Shown piece after piece: positions 1-6,112 of a stretch of 29,844 bases of DNA. Position 1 is the stretch's first letter, and the number at the start of each line of letters is the position of its first letter. A model generated the notes under the pieces. It was not told the origin of the DNA, searched no databases, and saw only the letters and a program-made list of their open reading frames with translations. The translations under genes and the position numbers were made by a program. Source of the DNA: Ruminococcus sp. UBA1394 (GTDB lineage: Bacteria; Bacillota; Clostridia; Oscillospirales; Ruminococcaceae). Location: positions 1-29,844 of the forward strand of contig DBQM01000008.1 of the NCBI GenBank assembly GCA_002305725.1, written 5' to 3'.

Positions 1-25
1 TTGGTTCTCTTTTTCTTCTTGCCAT
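1..25 (-). CDS. Start of an unknown gene, cut by the window edge
   Basis: Only the first eight codons are inside the window, reading MARRKREP on the minus strand. The start is well supported: an AGGAGG ribosome site at 35-40 lies 9 bases upstream of the ATG at 23-25, and a good promoter lies at 173-201. The very basic N-terminus suggests a nucleic-acid-binding or element-borne protein, but the family cannot be told from eight residues. Its position at the left of the mobilization genes suggests it belongs to the same element. Confidence 0.6.
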
Positions 26-444
26 AAAAAATCAGCCTCCTGTGTTATTTATATTTTACCATAGTTGACTGCGTTTTTACAGACTTTTTTTCGGTGGGTC
101 TTGCAGGATTTTGACCGACTTTATGACCGCTAATCTCAACCTCCCAAAGTGTAATGATATCTTGCTGAACATATTATAGCATAACGTTGCTTTAAAATCA
201 ATATATTGGTTTCAAAAAGCAACAAGCAAGCGCAATAACCAACTTATACCTTGCTTGCCCTCATATTTGCAACAAATTCTGTATTTATGCAACTATAAAA
301 TAACTAACGACCGTCCCAATCCTTTTGAACTGAGGCAGCCGTTAGTTATTTGTGTTTTGAAAAGCTTACTGTCCTGTCTTTGACCATATTTTTTGAAAAC
401 TTCCATATGGCTATCCGACTTTGTTTGTACCCTTGATTTTTTAA
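26..444. other. Intergenic region with leader and inverted repeat
   Basis: No long gene lies here. The left third is the untranslated leader of the left-edge gene, with a possible 29-codon leader ORF at 45-134 that would need an ATT start. A perfect 12-bp inverted repeat (298-309 and 340-351, arms AAATAACTAACG) with a 30-base loop lies about 95 bases past the stop of the GNAT gene. It could end that transcript, although no strong T-run follows it. Nothing convincing is seen from 352 to 444. Confidence 0.5.
173..201 (-). promoter_or_regulatory. Promoter of the left-edge gene
   Basis: On the minus strand TTGATT (196-201) and TATAAT (173-178) are separated by exactly 17 bases. Transcription would start near 166 and run about 140 bases before the start codon at 25, leaving room for a leader that contains a second ribosome site (GGGAGG, 140-145). 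Confidence 0.55.
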
Positions 445-918
445 TTATATTTTACATACCATAATATATTCTTCTTCATTTTCATCAATAATTTCAAATC
501 CGACATTGACGTACATTTTAACTGCATAATTAATTTTTTGAACTGCAAGTGAGGCTTGAGTGTACCCGTTTTCTTTTAATAAAAGCAGCATACTTCTCAT
601 CATATCAGTGCCAATTCCAAAGCCACGATATTCTTTATACAGTGATATTGCAAAGGACGGCGTTTCATTATCGACGTGCCCATAGTCATTCATAATACGC
701 ACCCAAACAGCACCTACAACTTTTCCATCGACCTCTGCAACAAGACATTTATCATGTGGCGATTGCCCGAAATCCTTTATGTACACCAGTAAATCTGGCT
801 GCATAATAATACTTTTCGGCGGAGCTTCAACACCCTGCGGAATAAAAATTGCCTCGTATATGAAATCATCAAGTAAAATTACTTCAGTTTCATTCAGTTC
901 TCTGATAATATAATTCAT
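445..918 (-). CDS. GNAT-family N-acetyltransferase
   Basis: A 157-residue protein, normal for a single-domain GNAT enzyme that moves an acetyl group from acetyl-CoA to an amine. The acetyl-CoA pyrophosphate-binding motif A is visible as RGFGIG at residues 98-103, with the preceding beta-strand segment and the C-terminal N-x5-Y-x4-GF pattern at about 130-141. The substrate cannot be told; antibiotic, polyamine or protein substrates are all possible. The start is fixed by GGAGG at 924-928, five bases upstream. It is transcribed away from the mobilization genes, has its own promoter (999-1027), and its SD is partly paired in a hairpin behind a seven-residue leader ORF. This is probably cargo of the mobile element. 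Family confidence is high; role is unknown. Confidence 0.88.
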   Translation of the reverse strand: MNYIIRELNETEVILLDDFIYEAIFIPQGVEAPPKSIIMQPDLLVYIKDFGQSPHDKCLVAEVDGKVVGAVWVRIMNDYGHVDNETPSFAISLYKEYRGFGIGTDMMRSMLLLLKENGYTQASLAVQKINYAVKMYVNVGFEIIDENEEEYIMVCKI

Positions 919-925
919 ATTAACC

Positions 926-953
926 TCCGATAAAATTTATTGTTTTATTCGGA
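926..953 (-). promoter_or_regulatory. SD-sequestering hairpin upstream of the GNAT gene
   Basis: In the minus-strand transcript, TCCGAATAAAA (953-943) can pair with TTTTATCGGA (935-926) with one bulged A and a seven-base loop. The right arm contains the GGA of the GGAGG ribosome site (924-928) of the acetyltransferase, so the closed form should lower its translation. The stop codon of the leader ORF (945-947) lies inside the left arm. Confidence 0.5.
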
Positions 954-968
954 TATCATTCCACACAT
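945..968 (-). CDS. Leader peptide MCGMISE, 7 residues
   Basis: A tiny ORF with a better ribosome site than most genes here: AAAGGAGG (976-983) with 7-base spacing to an ATG at 968. It encodes MCGMISE and stops at 945-947, within the left arm of the hairpin that masks the acetyltransferase ribosome site. This layout is known from translational attenuators of resistance genes such as ermC and cat, where a ribosome stalled on the leader opens the hairpin. Here that mechanism is inferred; simple translational coupling is the alternative. Confidence 0.5.
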   Translation of the reverse strand: MCGMISE

Positions 969-998
969 AACGATGCCTCCTTTGTAATGATTGGTAAT

Positions 999-1027
999 AT
1001 TATATCATATATTTTCAGCTCAGTCAA
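999..1027 (-). promoter_or_regulatory. Promoter of the GNAT leader and gene
   Basis: The minus strand carries TTGACT (1022-1027) and TATAAT (999-1004) with a 17-base spacer. The predicted start near 992 lies 9-16 bases upstream of the leader-peptide ribosome site, so leader and acetyltransferase are on one transcript. Confidence 0.7.
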
Positions 1028-1220
1028 ATTCCATATATAAAATTTCACCCCTCCATTTGCGAAAATTTTCGGATTATCGCATATACGGCAGGGGTTATAT
1101 TTTTTTGATATACTTAAATTATGATGATGCTGATTTTGAACAGGGGCAATGTTCGCCGCCTTGACTGCTGTTTATTCGCCGCCAGCATTTTTCATATATA
1201 GAATGACAGGAGGAAACAAA

Positions 1221-1415
1221 ATGGCTAATGAAATTATTAAGTATGAGCTGAAAGATAAAAAGGTGTACCAATGGGAGCTTGCCGCTGCTCTTGGTATTTC
1301 TGAACAGACGATGGTTCGCCGTATGAGGTTTGAAATGAGTGAAGATAAGCAATGGGAACTGCTTGCTCTCATCAATGAGATTGCTATGAAAAAGGAGGGT
1401 TATATTGACACTTAA
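1221..1415 (+). CDS. Small HTH DNA-binding protein of the mobile element
   Basis: A 64-residue protein. The start at 1221 is chosen over an upstream in-frame start at 1149 because an AGGAGG site lies just upstream at 1209-1214. Residues about 16-45 form a helix-turn-helix of the type found in small element-borne regulators: YQWELAAALGISEQTMVRR, with the turn at GIS. The gene overlaps the next one by 11 bases, so the two are translationally coupled. The pair sits upstream of mobC and probably regulates excision or mobilization; that role is inferred from position. Confidence 0.75.
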   Translation: MANEIIKYELKDKKVYQWELAAALGISEQTMVRRMRFEMSEDKQWELLALINEIAMKKEGYIDT

Positions 1416-1701
1416 ACAGAAAAACGAAATTATTGCAGAGGTTGCGGCACTGCTTGAAAAAACAATTATTGTTGATGAAGAACGAGTAGTGCCTAATATC
1501 GTTCATAATGTTAATCAGCCTGTTGAAATGCTCACTATTAAAGAGTGTGCCGAAACTGTCAGCGGACTTTCTGAGCATACTGTCCGTCAGCTTGTGAAAC
1601 AGGGCAAGATTTCCTTTATCAGAACAGGTGCAGGTAATAACGGGAAAATTCTTGTAAGCAAGTCTGCTCTGATAGATTATCTGAATGGCAATGCAGCATA
1701 A
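1405..1701 (+). CDS. Excisionase-like helix-turn-helix protein
   Basis: A 98-residue protein with a TTG start at 1405, supported by AAGGAGGG at 1391-1399. The C-terminal half (about residues 42-98) matches the excisionase/MerR-type winged HTH layout: LTIKECAETV, then SEHTVRQLVKQGKISFIR, then a short wing and a final VSKSALIDYL helix. The N-terminal part is a charged helical segment without a recognisable motif. Such proteins bend DNA beside tyrosine integrases to favour excision, and this element does encode one (3876-5054). It overlaps the previous small HTH gene. A general DNA-binding regulator is an alternative. Confidence 0.75.
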   Translation: MTLKQKNEIIAEVAALLEKTIIVDEERVVPNIVHNVNQPVEMLTIKECAETVSGLSEHTVRQLVKQGKISFIRTGAGNNGKILVSKSALIDYLNGNAA

Positions 1702-1934
1702 AAATTGAGGGTATGCCTTAACGGGCGAAAGACCCCAAAAGCAGGAGTACGTATTCTTTTTTATTAAGTACGATTAGCAAGCCACAGAAAGTATACAGAT
1801 ACTTTCTGATTTCGCCAGTTTTTATGGTGCTACCCCATAAAAACGTTGTTCTGCTGCCGTCAGAAACAAATGCTCATCCCTTTAAAATTAGGTTGCACCT
1901 AAGACCGCTTTTTAAAAATTGGAGGTAAAATTTT
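1702..1934 (+). other. Candidate oriT / relaxosome-binding region upstream of mobC
   Basis: This 233-base gap between the excisionase-like gene and mobC holds three perfect hairpins in a row. The first has 10-bp arms (1785-1794 and 1799-1808, loop ACAG). The second has 10-bp arms GTTTTTATGG (1818-1827) and CCATAAAAAC (1835-1844). The third has 6-bp arms TTAGGT/ACCTAA (1888-1893 and 1897-1902). Origins of transfer of MOBP elements often lie directly upstream of mobC and carry such inverted repeats. I cannot point to a nick site, so the oriT call is by position and structure. An attenuator controlling mobC-mobA is the alternative. Confidence 0.5.
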
Positions 1935-2273
1935 ATGAGAAAATTCAAACAGGTAAAACGCAAGGAGGTCATTTTTGACCTCAACGAATGGAATGAAGTT
2001 CAAAGCCGTGCTAAAGCTATTTCTATGAAAACCAGTGAATACATCCGTCGTATGGCACTGGACGGAAAGATTATCAATGCCGACTTTCAAAGTTTCACAC
2101 CCGTTGTTAATACGCTCCGCAAAATAGGTACAAATATCAATCAGATAACAAAAAAGGCAAACGAGATCAACAGCATTTATGCCGATGACTTCAAAAAAAT
2201 TCAGGAGGATTACGCAAGTTTATGCCATACATTAAATCAATTTGTCTCCACAATACAGTCGACCGCAGCTTAG
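1935..2273 (+). CDS. mobC: MobC-like relaxosome accessory protein
   Basis: A 112-residue basic protein placed immediately before the relaxase, where MobC proteins normally sit. The N-terminal part (KRKEVIFDLNEWNEVQSRAK, then SEYIRRMALDGKI) has the ribbon-helix-helix pattern of relaxosome accessory proteins, and the segment around residues 58-72 (NTLRKIGTNINQITKKA) carries the 'L-x-x-I-G-x-N-x-N-Q-x-x-x-x-A' signature of the MobC family. It would bind the oriT and help the relaxase melt DNA at the nick. GGAGG lies at 1921-1925, about ten bases before the ATG at 1935. It overlaps the relaxase start by 52 bases. Confidence 0.85.
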   Translation: MRKFKQVKRKEVIFDLNEWNEVQSRAKAISMKTSEYIRRMALDGKIINADFQSFTPVVNTLRKIGTNINQITKKANEINSIYADDFKKIQEDYASLCHTLNQFVSTIQSTAA

Positions 2274-3640
2274 CCTACATACTCAATCCTGAAAAGACAG
2301 ATGACTTACTTTATACCACGGCACTTAACTGCATGGCAAATGCTGAGGACGCTTATTTGAATATGAAGATGGTTTATGAGCATTTTTCTGGCAAGAAATA
2401 TAACGAGCCTCCACCGCTTAACGGCAAGGGACGAGTAAAAGCAATTCACTATATACAGTCATTTGACCCACAGGATAATATTTCTCCAGAAGAGGCTCAT
2501 AGGATTTCAAAGGCTTTTGCACGCAAGACTTTCGGTGATGACTGCCAGATTGTTATTGCAACGCACTGTGATAAAAACCATATCCATACGCACTTTATTT
2601 TAAATTCATACTCGCTGTCAGGCAAAAAATTCTATGATAATCAAACCACTCTCAATAAAATCAAGGAATATTCCGACAGGGTGTGTCTTGCGTTTGGAAT
2701 ACAGCCTTATGATAAAAGTAAGGGAAAAGGTAAAACAATCGCTTACAATGAATGGGAGCATAAACGCAAGGGCACATCATGGAAACAGAAAATTCGTGTT
2801 GAGATTGATAGACTTATCTCTTCTGTTAAAAATATTGATGAACTTCTTTATGAACTTGAGATGTTAGGCTATACGGTTAAGCGTGGTAAATATATTTCTA
2901 TCAAAGCACCTGAACAACAACGTTTTGTCCGATGTAAAACACTGGGTGAGGACTATACCGAAGCAAGCCTTATATCAAGAATTCACTGGCGTGATGTAGG
3001 TGTAAATATCACTCTTTCAGGTGAGCCAGCACCTATTCGTGATGATTATATTCGTACCATTAATGATGTTTCACAGCTTGCGAGGGATGGCGGGAAAATC
3101 CAAAGAAAGCGTGACAGTTCTGCTCCTTATTCTCCTGAAAATGATATGGACGTGTACAAACTATCGGCACAGCTTACTATTATAAATCGTGATAATATAC
3201 ATTCTATTGGTGAGCTAGAGGGTAAAATTGAAAATCTGAAAGATACATATGAAAAAGCAAGACAGGAATTCAATGTTCTTTTATTAGAACAGGACAGGCT
3301 TAATAGTCTTGTTGAGTCGGCAGATACTTTTTATGAACTTTCAGAAAAGCCATCTCTTTCAATTTCTGAAAATCTACGTTTGAATATTTGCAGGCAATCC
3401 ATGCAGAAAAACGGTGTCAGTTCTCGTGAGGATTTTGAACGCTTGAAGCAATTACAATGCGACACAAAGCAAAAAATATCAGCCATTAATAATAGTTTTG
3501 AGAACTGTAAAAAGTTGTATGATATTTATGCTGATATCGCTAAGACCTATCACGAAATTTCAAAGGGGGATTATATTTCAAAGCTTATTGAGGAAAAGAA
3601 AAAACAGGAGCAAAATGCGGTAAAGAAAAAATCAAGGTAA
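2222..3640 (+). CDS. mobA: MOBP-type relaxase (MobA/VirD2 family)
   Basis: A 472-residue conjugative relaxase that nicks oriT and stays covalently attached to the transferred strand. The metal-binding HUH motif is clear: H115-CDKN-H120-I-H122-T-H124. The N-terminal domain (about residues 1-200) is the relaxase/mobilization domain. The middle part (about 190-260, WKQKIRVEID then LEMLGYTVKRGKYISIK) looks like the small domain often following MobA/VirD2 catalytic domains. Residues about 320-460 are charged, helical and probably coiled coil. The ATG at 2222 lies within mobC, with AGGAGG about 14 bases upstream, so translation is probably coupled. No coupling protein is seen in the window, consistent with a mobilizable rather than self-transferring element. 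Confidence 0.92.
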   Translation: MPYIKSICLHNTVDRSLAYILNPEKTDDLLYTTALNCMANAEDAYLNMKMVYEHFSGKKYNEPPPLNGKGRVKAIHYIQSFDPQDNISPEEAHRISKAFARKTFGDDCQIVIATHCDKNHIHTHFILNSYSLSGKKFYDNQTTLNKIKEYSDRVCLAFGIQPYDKSKGKGKTIAYNEWEHKRKGTSWKQKIRVEIDRLISSVKNIDELLYELEMLGYTVKRGKYISIKAPEQQRFVRCKTLGEDYTEASLISRIHWRDVGVNITLSGEPAPIRDDYIRTINDVSQLARDGGKIQRKRDSSAPYSPENDMDVYKLSAQLTIINRDNIHSIGELEGKIENLKDTYEKARQEFNVLLLEQDRLNSLVESADTFYELSEKPSLSISENLRLNICRQSMQKNGVSSREDFERLKQLQCDTKQKISAINNSFENCKKLYDIYADIAKTYHEISKGDYISKLIEEKKKQEQNAVKKKSR

Positions 3641-3727
3641 CATTTTCACATTCATATTCATAATGTAGGGGCTGAAGAATATTTAGTTCCTAAGTTTAAC
3701 TTAGGCGGCTAAAAAAAATGACGAAAT

Positions 3728-3745
3728 TTGACCAACTGAGGTCAA
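3728..3745. promoter_or_regulatory. Candidate operator upstream of the integrase promoter
   Basis: The palindrome TTGACC-aactga-GGTCAA lies about 50 bases upstream of the integrase -35 box. A second palindrome, CCTAAGT-tta-ACTTAGG, lies at 3689-3705. Either could bind the element's HTH proteins or serve as an arm-type integrase site. Neither is followed by a T-run, so they do not look like terminators. Confidence 0.35.
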
Positions 3746-3796
3746 CTGATGATGCATATTCCTGTTGTAAAAAGTCCGATTTTGCGATGTAAAGTG

Positions 3797-3825
3797 TTGA
3801 CTTGATAAAGTGAAAGTGGTATAAT
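3797..3825 (+). promoter_or_regulatory. Promoter of the integrase gene
   Basis: TTGACT (3797-3802) and TATAAT (3820-3825) are separated by 17 bases. The predicted transcript start (about 3832) lies downstream of an in-frame ATG at 3828, which argues that translation begins instead at the ATG at 3876. Confidence 0.75.
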
Positions 3826-3875
3826 TAATGCAGCAGAAATATGCCGATGGTCAAACATTAAAGGAGGTTTGCCAC

Positions 3876-5054
3876 ATGGCATCAATAGAAAAAAGAGGAA
3901 ACTCATACAGAATTAAAGTTTCATGCGGTTATAAAATGAACGGAAAACAGGTCACTCAAAAAATGACTTGGACTCCAGACCCTGATATGACTGTAAAGCA
4001 AATCGAAAAGGAATTACAGCGTCAGGCAATTCTTTTTGAAGAGGACTGCAAGCATGGACAAATTGTTTCAGCAATTAAATTTGAAAACTTTGCTGAAGAA
4101 TGGTTCGAGGATTACGCAAGGCTTAACCTAAAAAGCACTACATACACACGTCAGCGCCAGCTTACAAAGCGTACTTATGAAGCAATAGGGCATATTCGAT
4201 TAGATAAGCTCACAACTCGTGAAATTCAGAAGTTCATTAATAGTCTTGCTAAAGATGGCACTAATGAAAATACTGGTAAAGCATTGTCACGAAAAACAAT
4301 GGTTCATTATCTATCGTTTATATCAACAATTATTGATTATGCAATAAAGATGGATATGCTTTCCGATAATCCTTGCAGACGTGTTACTATTCCTAAAGGA
4401 AGCAAAAAGGAACGTAAAATCCTTACACTTGATGAAACCGAGAAGTTTTTTAAGCTTTTACAGCTTGCGCCACTTAAATATCGTGCATTTTTTACTTTGG
4501 ATATCTACAGTGGTATGCGCAGAGGAGAAATGCTCGGTTTGGAATGGAAAGACATTGATTTTGAAACCGGTGTAATTCATGTTCAAAGAACTTCAAATTA
4601 CACAAAGGAAAAGGGGATTTACACGGATACGACAAAAACTGAGAGCTCAGTACGTTTTATAAAAGTGCCAATGGAAATAATCTCGATTATAAAGCTTTAT
4701 AAAGTGGAGCAAGATATTGAGATTGAAAAGATGGGCAGCAAATGGAATCATACTGACAGGTTATTTGTTAAGTTGGATGGCTCTCCGATGAATCCGCAGA
4801 CACCGTATGGCTGGCTTAAGGAATTTTGTGAAAAGAATGACTTTCCTTGTTATGGAATTCATCAATTTCGACATTTACATACCAGTTTATTAATCGGTGC
4901 AGGTATTGACCCGACAACAGTTTCTGGGATATTAGGTCATAGCCAAGTTTCAACAACTTTGAATTTGTATAGTCATATGTTCAAAGAAAACCAAGTGAAA
5001 GCTTGCGACGCCGTTGCTAATGCAATTAGTTTTACTAGAAAAAACCCAGCATAA
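3876..5054 (+). CDS. int: Tyrosine recombinase / integrase
   Basis: A 392-residue phage-type integrase that inserts and excises the element. The start at 3876 is chosen because AAAGGAGG lies 7 bases upstream and the promoter's transcript start excludes the longer ORF. Domains: an N-terminal arm-DNA-binding domain (about 1-65, beginning MASIEKRGNSYRIKVSCGY), a SAM-like core-binding domain (about 68-165), and the catalytic domain (about 180-385). The active-site residues are all visible: R215 (GMRRGE), K254, H329 and R332 (HQFRHLH), H355 (LGHSQ) and the nucleophile Y365 (NLYSH). The protein therefore looks active. It lies 129 bases from the 3' end of a tRNA-Glu gene, a common target of this family. 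Confidence 0.93.
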   Translation: MASIEKRGNSYRIKVSCGYKMNGKQVTQKMTWTPDPDMTVKQIEKELQRQAILFEEDCKHGQIVSAIKFENFAEEWFEDYARLNLKSTTYTRQRQLTKRTYEAIGHIRLDKLTTREIQKFINSLAKDGTNENTGKALSRKTMVHYLSFISTIIDYAIKMDMLSDNPCRRVTIPKGSKKERKILTLDETEKFFKLLQLAPLKYRAFFTLDIYSGMRRGEMLGLEWKDIDFETGVIHVQRTSNYTKEKGIYTDTTKTESSVRFIKVPMEIISIIKLYKVEQDIEIEKMGSKWNHTDRLFVKLDGSPMNPQTPYGWLKEFCEKNDFPCYGIHQFRHLHTSLLIGAGIDPTTVSGILGHSQVSTTLNLYSHMFKENQVKACDAVANAISFTRKNPA

Positions 5055-5063
5055 TAAAAAATC

Positions 5064-5131
5064 CTGTCACTACTAAATGACAGAGCAAAATACGATAAGT
5101 TAGAATAAGTCCCAAGTAAGACCCAAGGGAT
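5064..5131. repeat. Short repeats behind the integrase, possible attachment-region sites
   Basis: A small inverted repeat CTGTCA/TGACAG (5064-5069 and 5078-5083) follows the integrase stop. A direct repeat CCCAAG (5111-5116 and 5122-5127, 11 bases apart) follows. Integrase arm-type sites often look like this near the element end. A weak terminator for the integrase is the alternative for the inverted repeat. Confidence 0.3.
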
Positions 5132-5174
5132 AAAAAAAGAACTGTCAAACAGCGTAAATACGTTGTTTGACAGT
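5132..5174 (-). terminator. Rho-independent terminator of the tRNA operon
   Basis: The arms 5141-5156 and 5159-5174 pair over 16 positions with a single G-T wobble. On the minus strand the hairpin is followed by a run of seven T's (complement of 5133-5139). This ends the tRNA-Met/tRNA-Glu transcript just after the tRNA-Glu gene. Confidence 0.85.
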
Positions 5175-5182
5175 CTAAATGT

Positions 5183-5257
5183 TGGTGACCCGTACGGGAA
5201 TTGAACCCATGATTCCGCCGTGAAAGGGCGATGTCTTAACCTCTTGACCAACGGGCC
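5183..5257 (-). tRNA. tRNA-Glu (UUC)
   Basis: The reverse strand folds as a complete 75-nt tRNA. The acceptor arms GGCCCGU and ACGGGUC pair fully apart from one G-U wobble. The anticodon loop is CUUUCAC with anticodon UUC, the T loop contains GGUUCAA, and the discriminator base A is followed by an encoded CCA (5183-5185). It follows tRNA-Met in one operon. Its 3' end faces the integrase gene and is the likely integration target of the mobile element. Confidence 0.96.
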
Positions 5258-5263
5258 TTGTTA

Positions 5264-5340
5264 TGGTAGCGGCAGTAGGATTTGAACCAACGACCAATCG
5301 GGTATGAACCGAGTACTCTAGCCAACTGAGCTATGCCGCC
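5264..5340 (-). tRNA. tRNA-Met (CAU), elongator type
   Basis: The reverse strand reads as a 77-nt tRNA with acceptor GGCGGCA, D-loop AGTTGGCTA, anticodon loop UUCAUAC (anticodon CAU), and encoded CCA at 5264-5266. The first base pair is G-U rather than the unpaired start of initiator tRNAs, and it resembles Bacillus elongator tRNA-Met. The first pair of the anticodon stem and one pair of the T stem are mismatched, which is slightly unusual. A CAU tRNA for isoleucine is the alternative. It lies 6 bases upstream of tRNA-Glu. Confidence 0.93.
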
Positions 5341-5382
5341 ATTTTTGTGTCGTTTTTGCTTACCGCTTCATGCGACTATATT

Positions 5383-5411
5383 ATTATACACTCTTTTTCC
5401 GGAAATGTCAA
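5383..5411 (-). promoter_or_regulatory. Promoter of the tRNA-Met/tRNA-Glu operon
   Basis: A perfect consensus on the minus strand: TTGACA (5406-5411), 17 bases, TATAAT (5383-5388). This strong promoter faces away from the phage-derived genes and separates them from the mobilizable element. Confidence 0.9.
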
Positions 5412-5549
5412 CAGAAAATTTCAAAAAAATTTCTGTTTGTATGATTGCACAAAGCAAAGCGAAAATTATTGCTTATGATTGTTTAAAATGCAGAAAGAAC
5501 AAATCCGATTCTGCTTATTTGTATATTTTAATGCAAAAAAATCCCCTTT

Positions 5550-5578
5550 TTGAACTATTAGTGAACAGCGCTTTAAAT
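5550..5578 (+). promoter_or_regulatory. Candidate promoter of the packaging/capsid operon
   Basis: TTGAAC (5550-5555) and TTAAAT (5573-5578) are separated by 17 bases, 45 bases upstream of the small terminase start. The match is moderate. The rest of the gap from the tRNA promoter holds an imperfect hairpin around 5411-5436 and no gene. Confidence 0.45.
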
Positions 5579-5623
5579 GAAAACTTATTTGCTGTTACTA
5601 ATTTTCAGAAAGGGGTTATTTTT

Positions 5624-6112
5624 ATGCCCGATTTAAAACAGAAGTCGCTTTGCAGTCTTTTCTGCTGCAACTATGCAAGACTGGGTGATGTTTATGAGGC
5701 AGCGCTCAGAAGCGGTTTTCCTCCGGAAACGGCTCTTGCGGACGGTACAGCTATTATCAGTCAGCCGAAATACCGCCGTCTTATCAGCAAAATGATGCAA
5801 AAGAGCATTTCTCCCAGGCAGATAGTTATGACCGGCCTTGAAAGACTTGCATTCGGCAGGGCAAACGACGCCGCACTTCTCGTTTTCTCTGAGGAAATTC
5901 CCACAGCACAGCAGCTTAATTCCCTTGACCTTTTCAATGTGTCGGAAATGAAAAAGGTAAAGGGCGGGGGAGTTGAAATCAAGCTTTTCGACAGGCAGAA
6001 GGCAATGGAGCGTATCTATGAATATGCCTCTGAGGAAAATACCTCGTCTGCCGCCGCAAATCTGTTGGAGGCGCTTGCCGGAAGCGGAGATGAGAACAAT
6101 GATGAGGTTTAA
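5624..6112 (+). CDS. Phage terminase small subunit (probable)
   Basis: A 162-residue protein. The start at 5624 is chosen over the longer in-frame ORF because AAAGGGG lies 8 bases upstream and the longer version would run through the tRNA-Met promoter. It sits directly before the large terminase and overlaps it by 14 bases. Residues about 15-60 (YARLGDVYEAALRSGFPPETAL then PKYRRLISKMM) look like the HTH used by small terminases to recognise packaging sites. The middle part includes AFGRANDAALLVF, and the C-terminus is acidic. Small terminases are poorly conserved, so the call relies largely on context. Confidence 0.75.
   Translation: MPDLKQKSLCSLFCCNYARLGDVYEAALRSGFPPETALADGTAIISQPKYRRLISKMMQKSISPRQIVMTGLERLAFGRANDAALLVFSEEIPTAQQLNSLDLFNVSEMKKVKGGGVEIKLFDRQKAMERIYEYASEENTSSAAANLLEALAGSGDENNDEV

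Larger units (their letters stand above)
1..5182. mobile_element. Integrative mobilizable element, right part (left end outside window)
   Basis: The stretch holds the typical gene set of a Firmicutes integrative mobilizable element: a cargo acetyltransferase, two small HTH proteins, a hairpin-rich candidate oriT, mobC, a HUH relaxase and a tyrosine integrase as the last gene before a tRNA-Glu gene. Its base composition looks clearly more AT-rich than the genes to the right. I see no coupling protein or type IV secretion genes, so it would need a helper element for transfer. I looked for a second copy of the tRNA-Glu 3' end in the left part and found none, so the left end probably lies outside the window. 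The right boundary is placed at the tRNA-Glu 3' end by inference only. Confidence 0.75.

Noticed and set aside
3681..3720. Terminator after the relaxase gene
   Set aside because: The palindrome at 3689-3705 is followed by A's on the plus strand and no T-run on either strand in the needed place.
3828..3875. Upstream in-frame ATG of the integrase
   Set aside because: It lies upstream of the predicted transcript start and has no SD; the ATG at 3876 has AAAGGAGG.
5333..5623. Long N-terminal extension of the small terminase reading frame
   Set aside because: It would begin inside tRNA-Met, run through the tRNA promoter and lacks a ribosome site; the ATG at 5624 has one.
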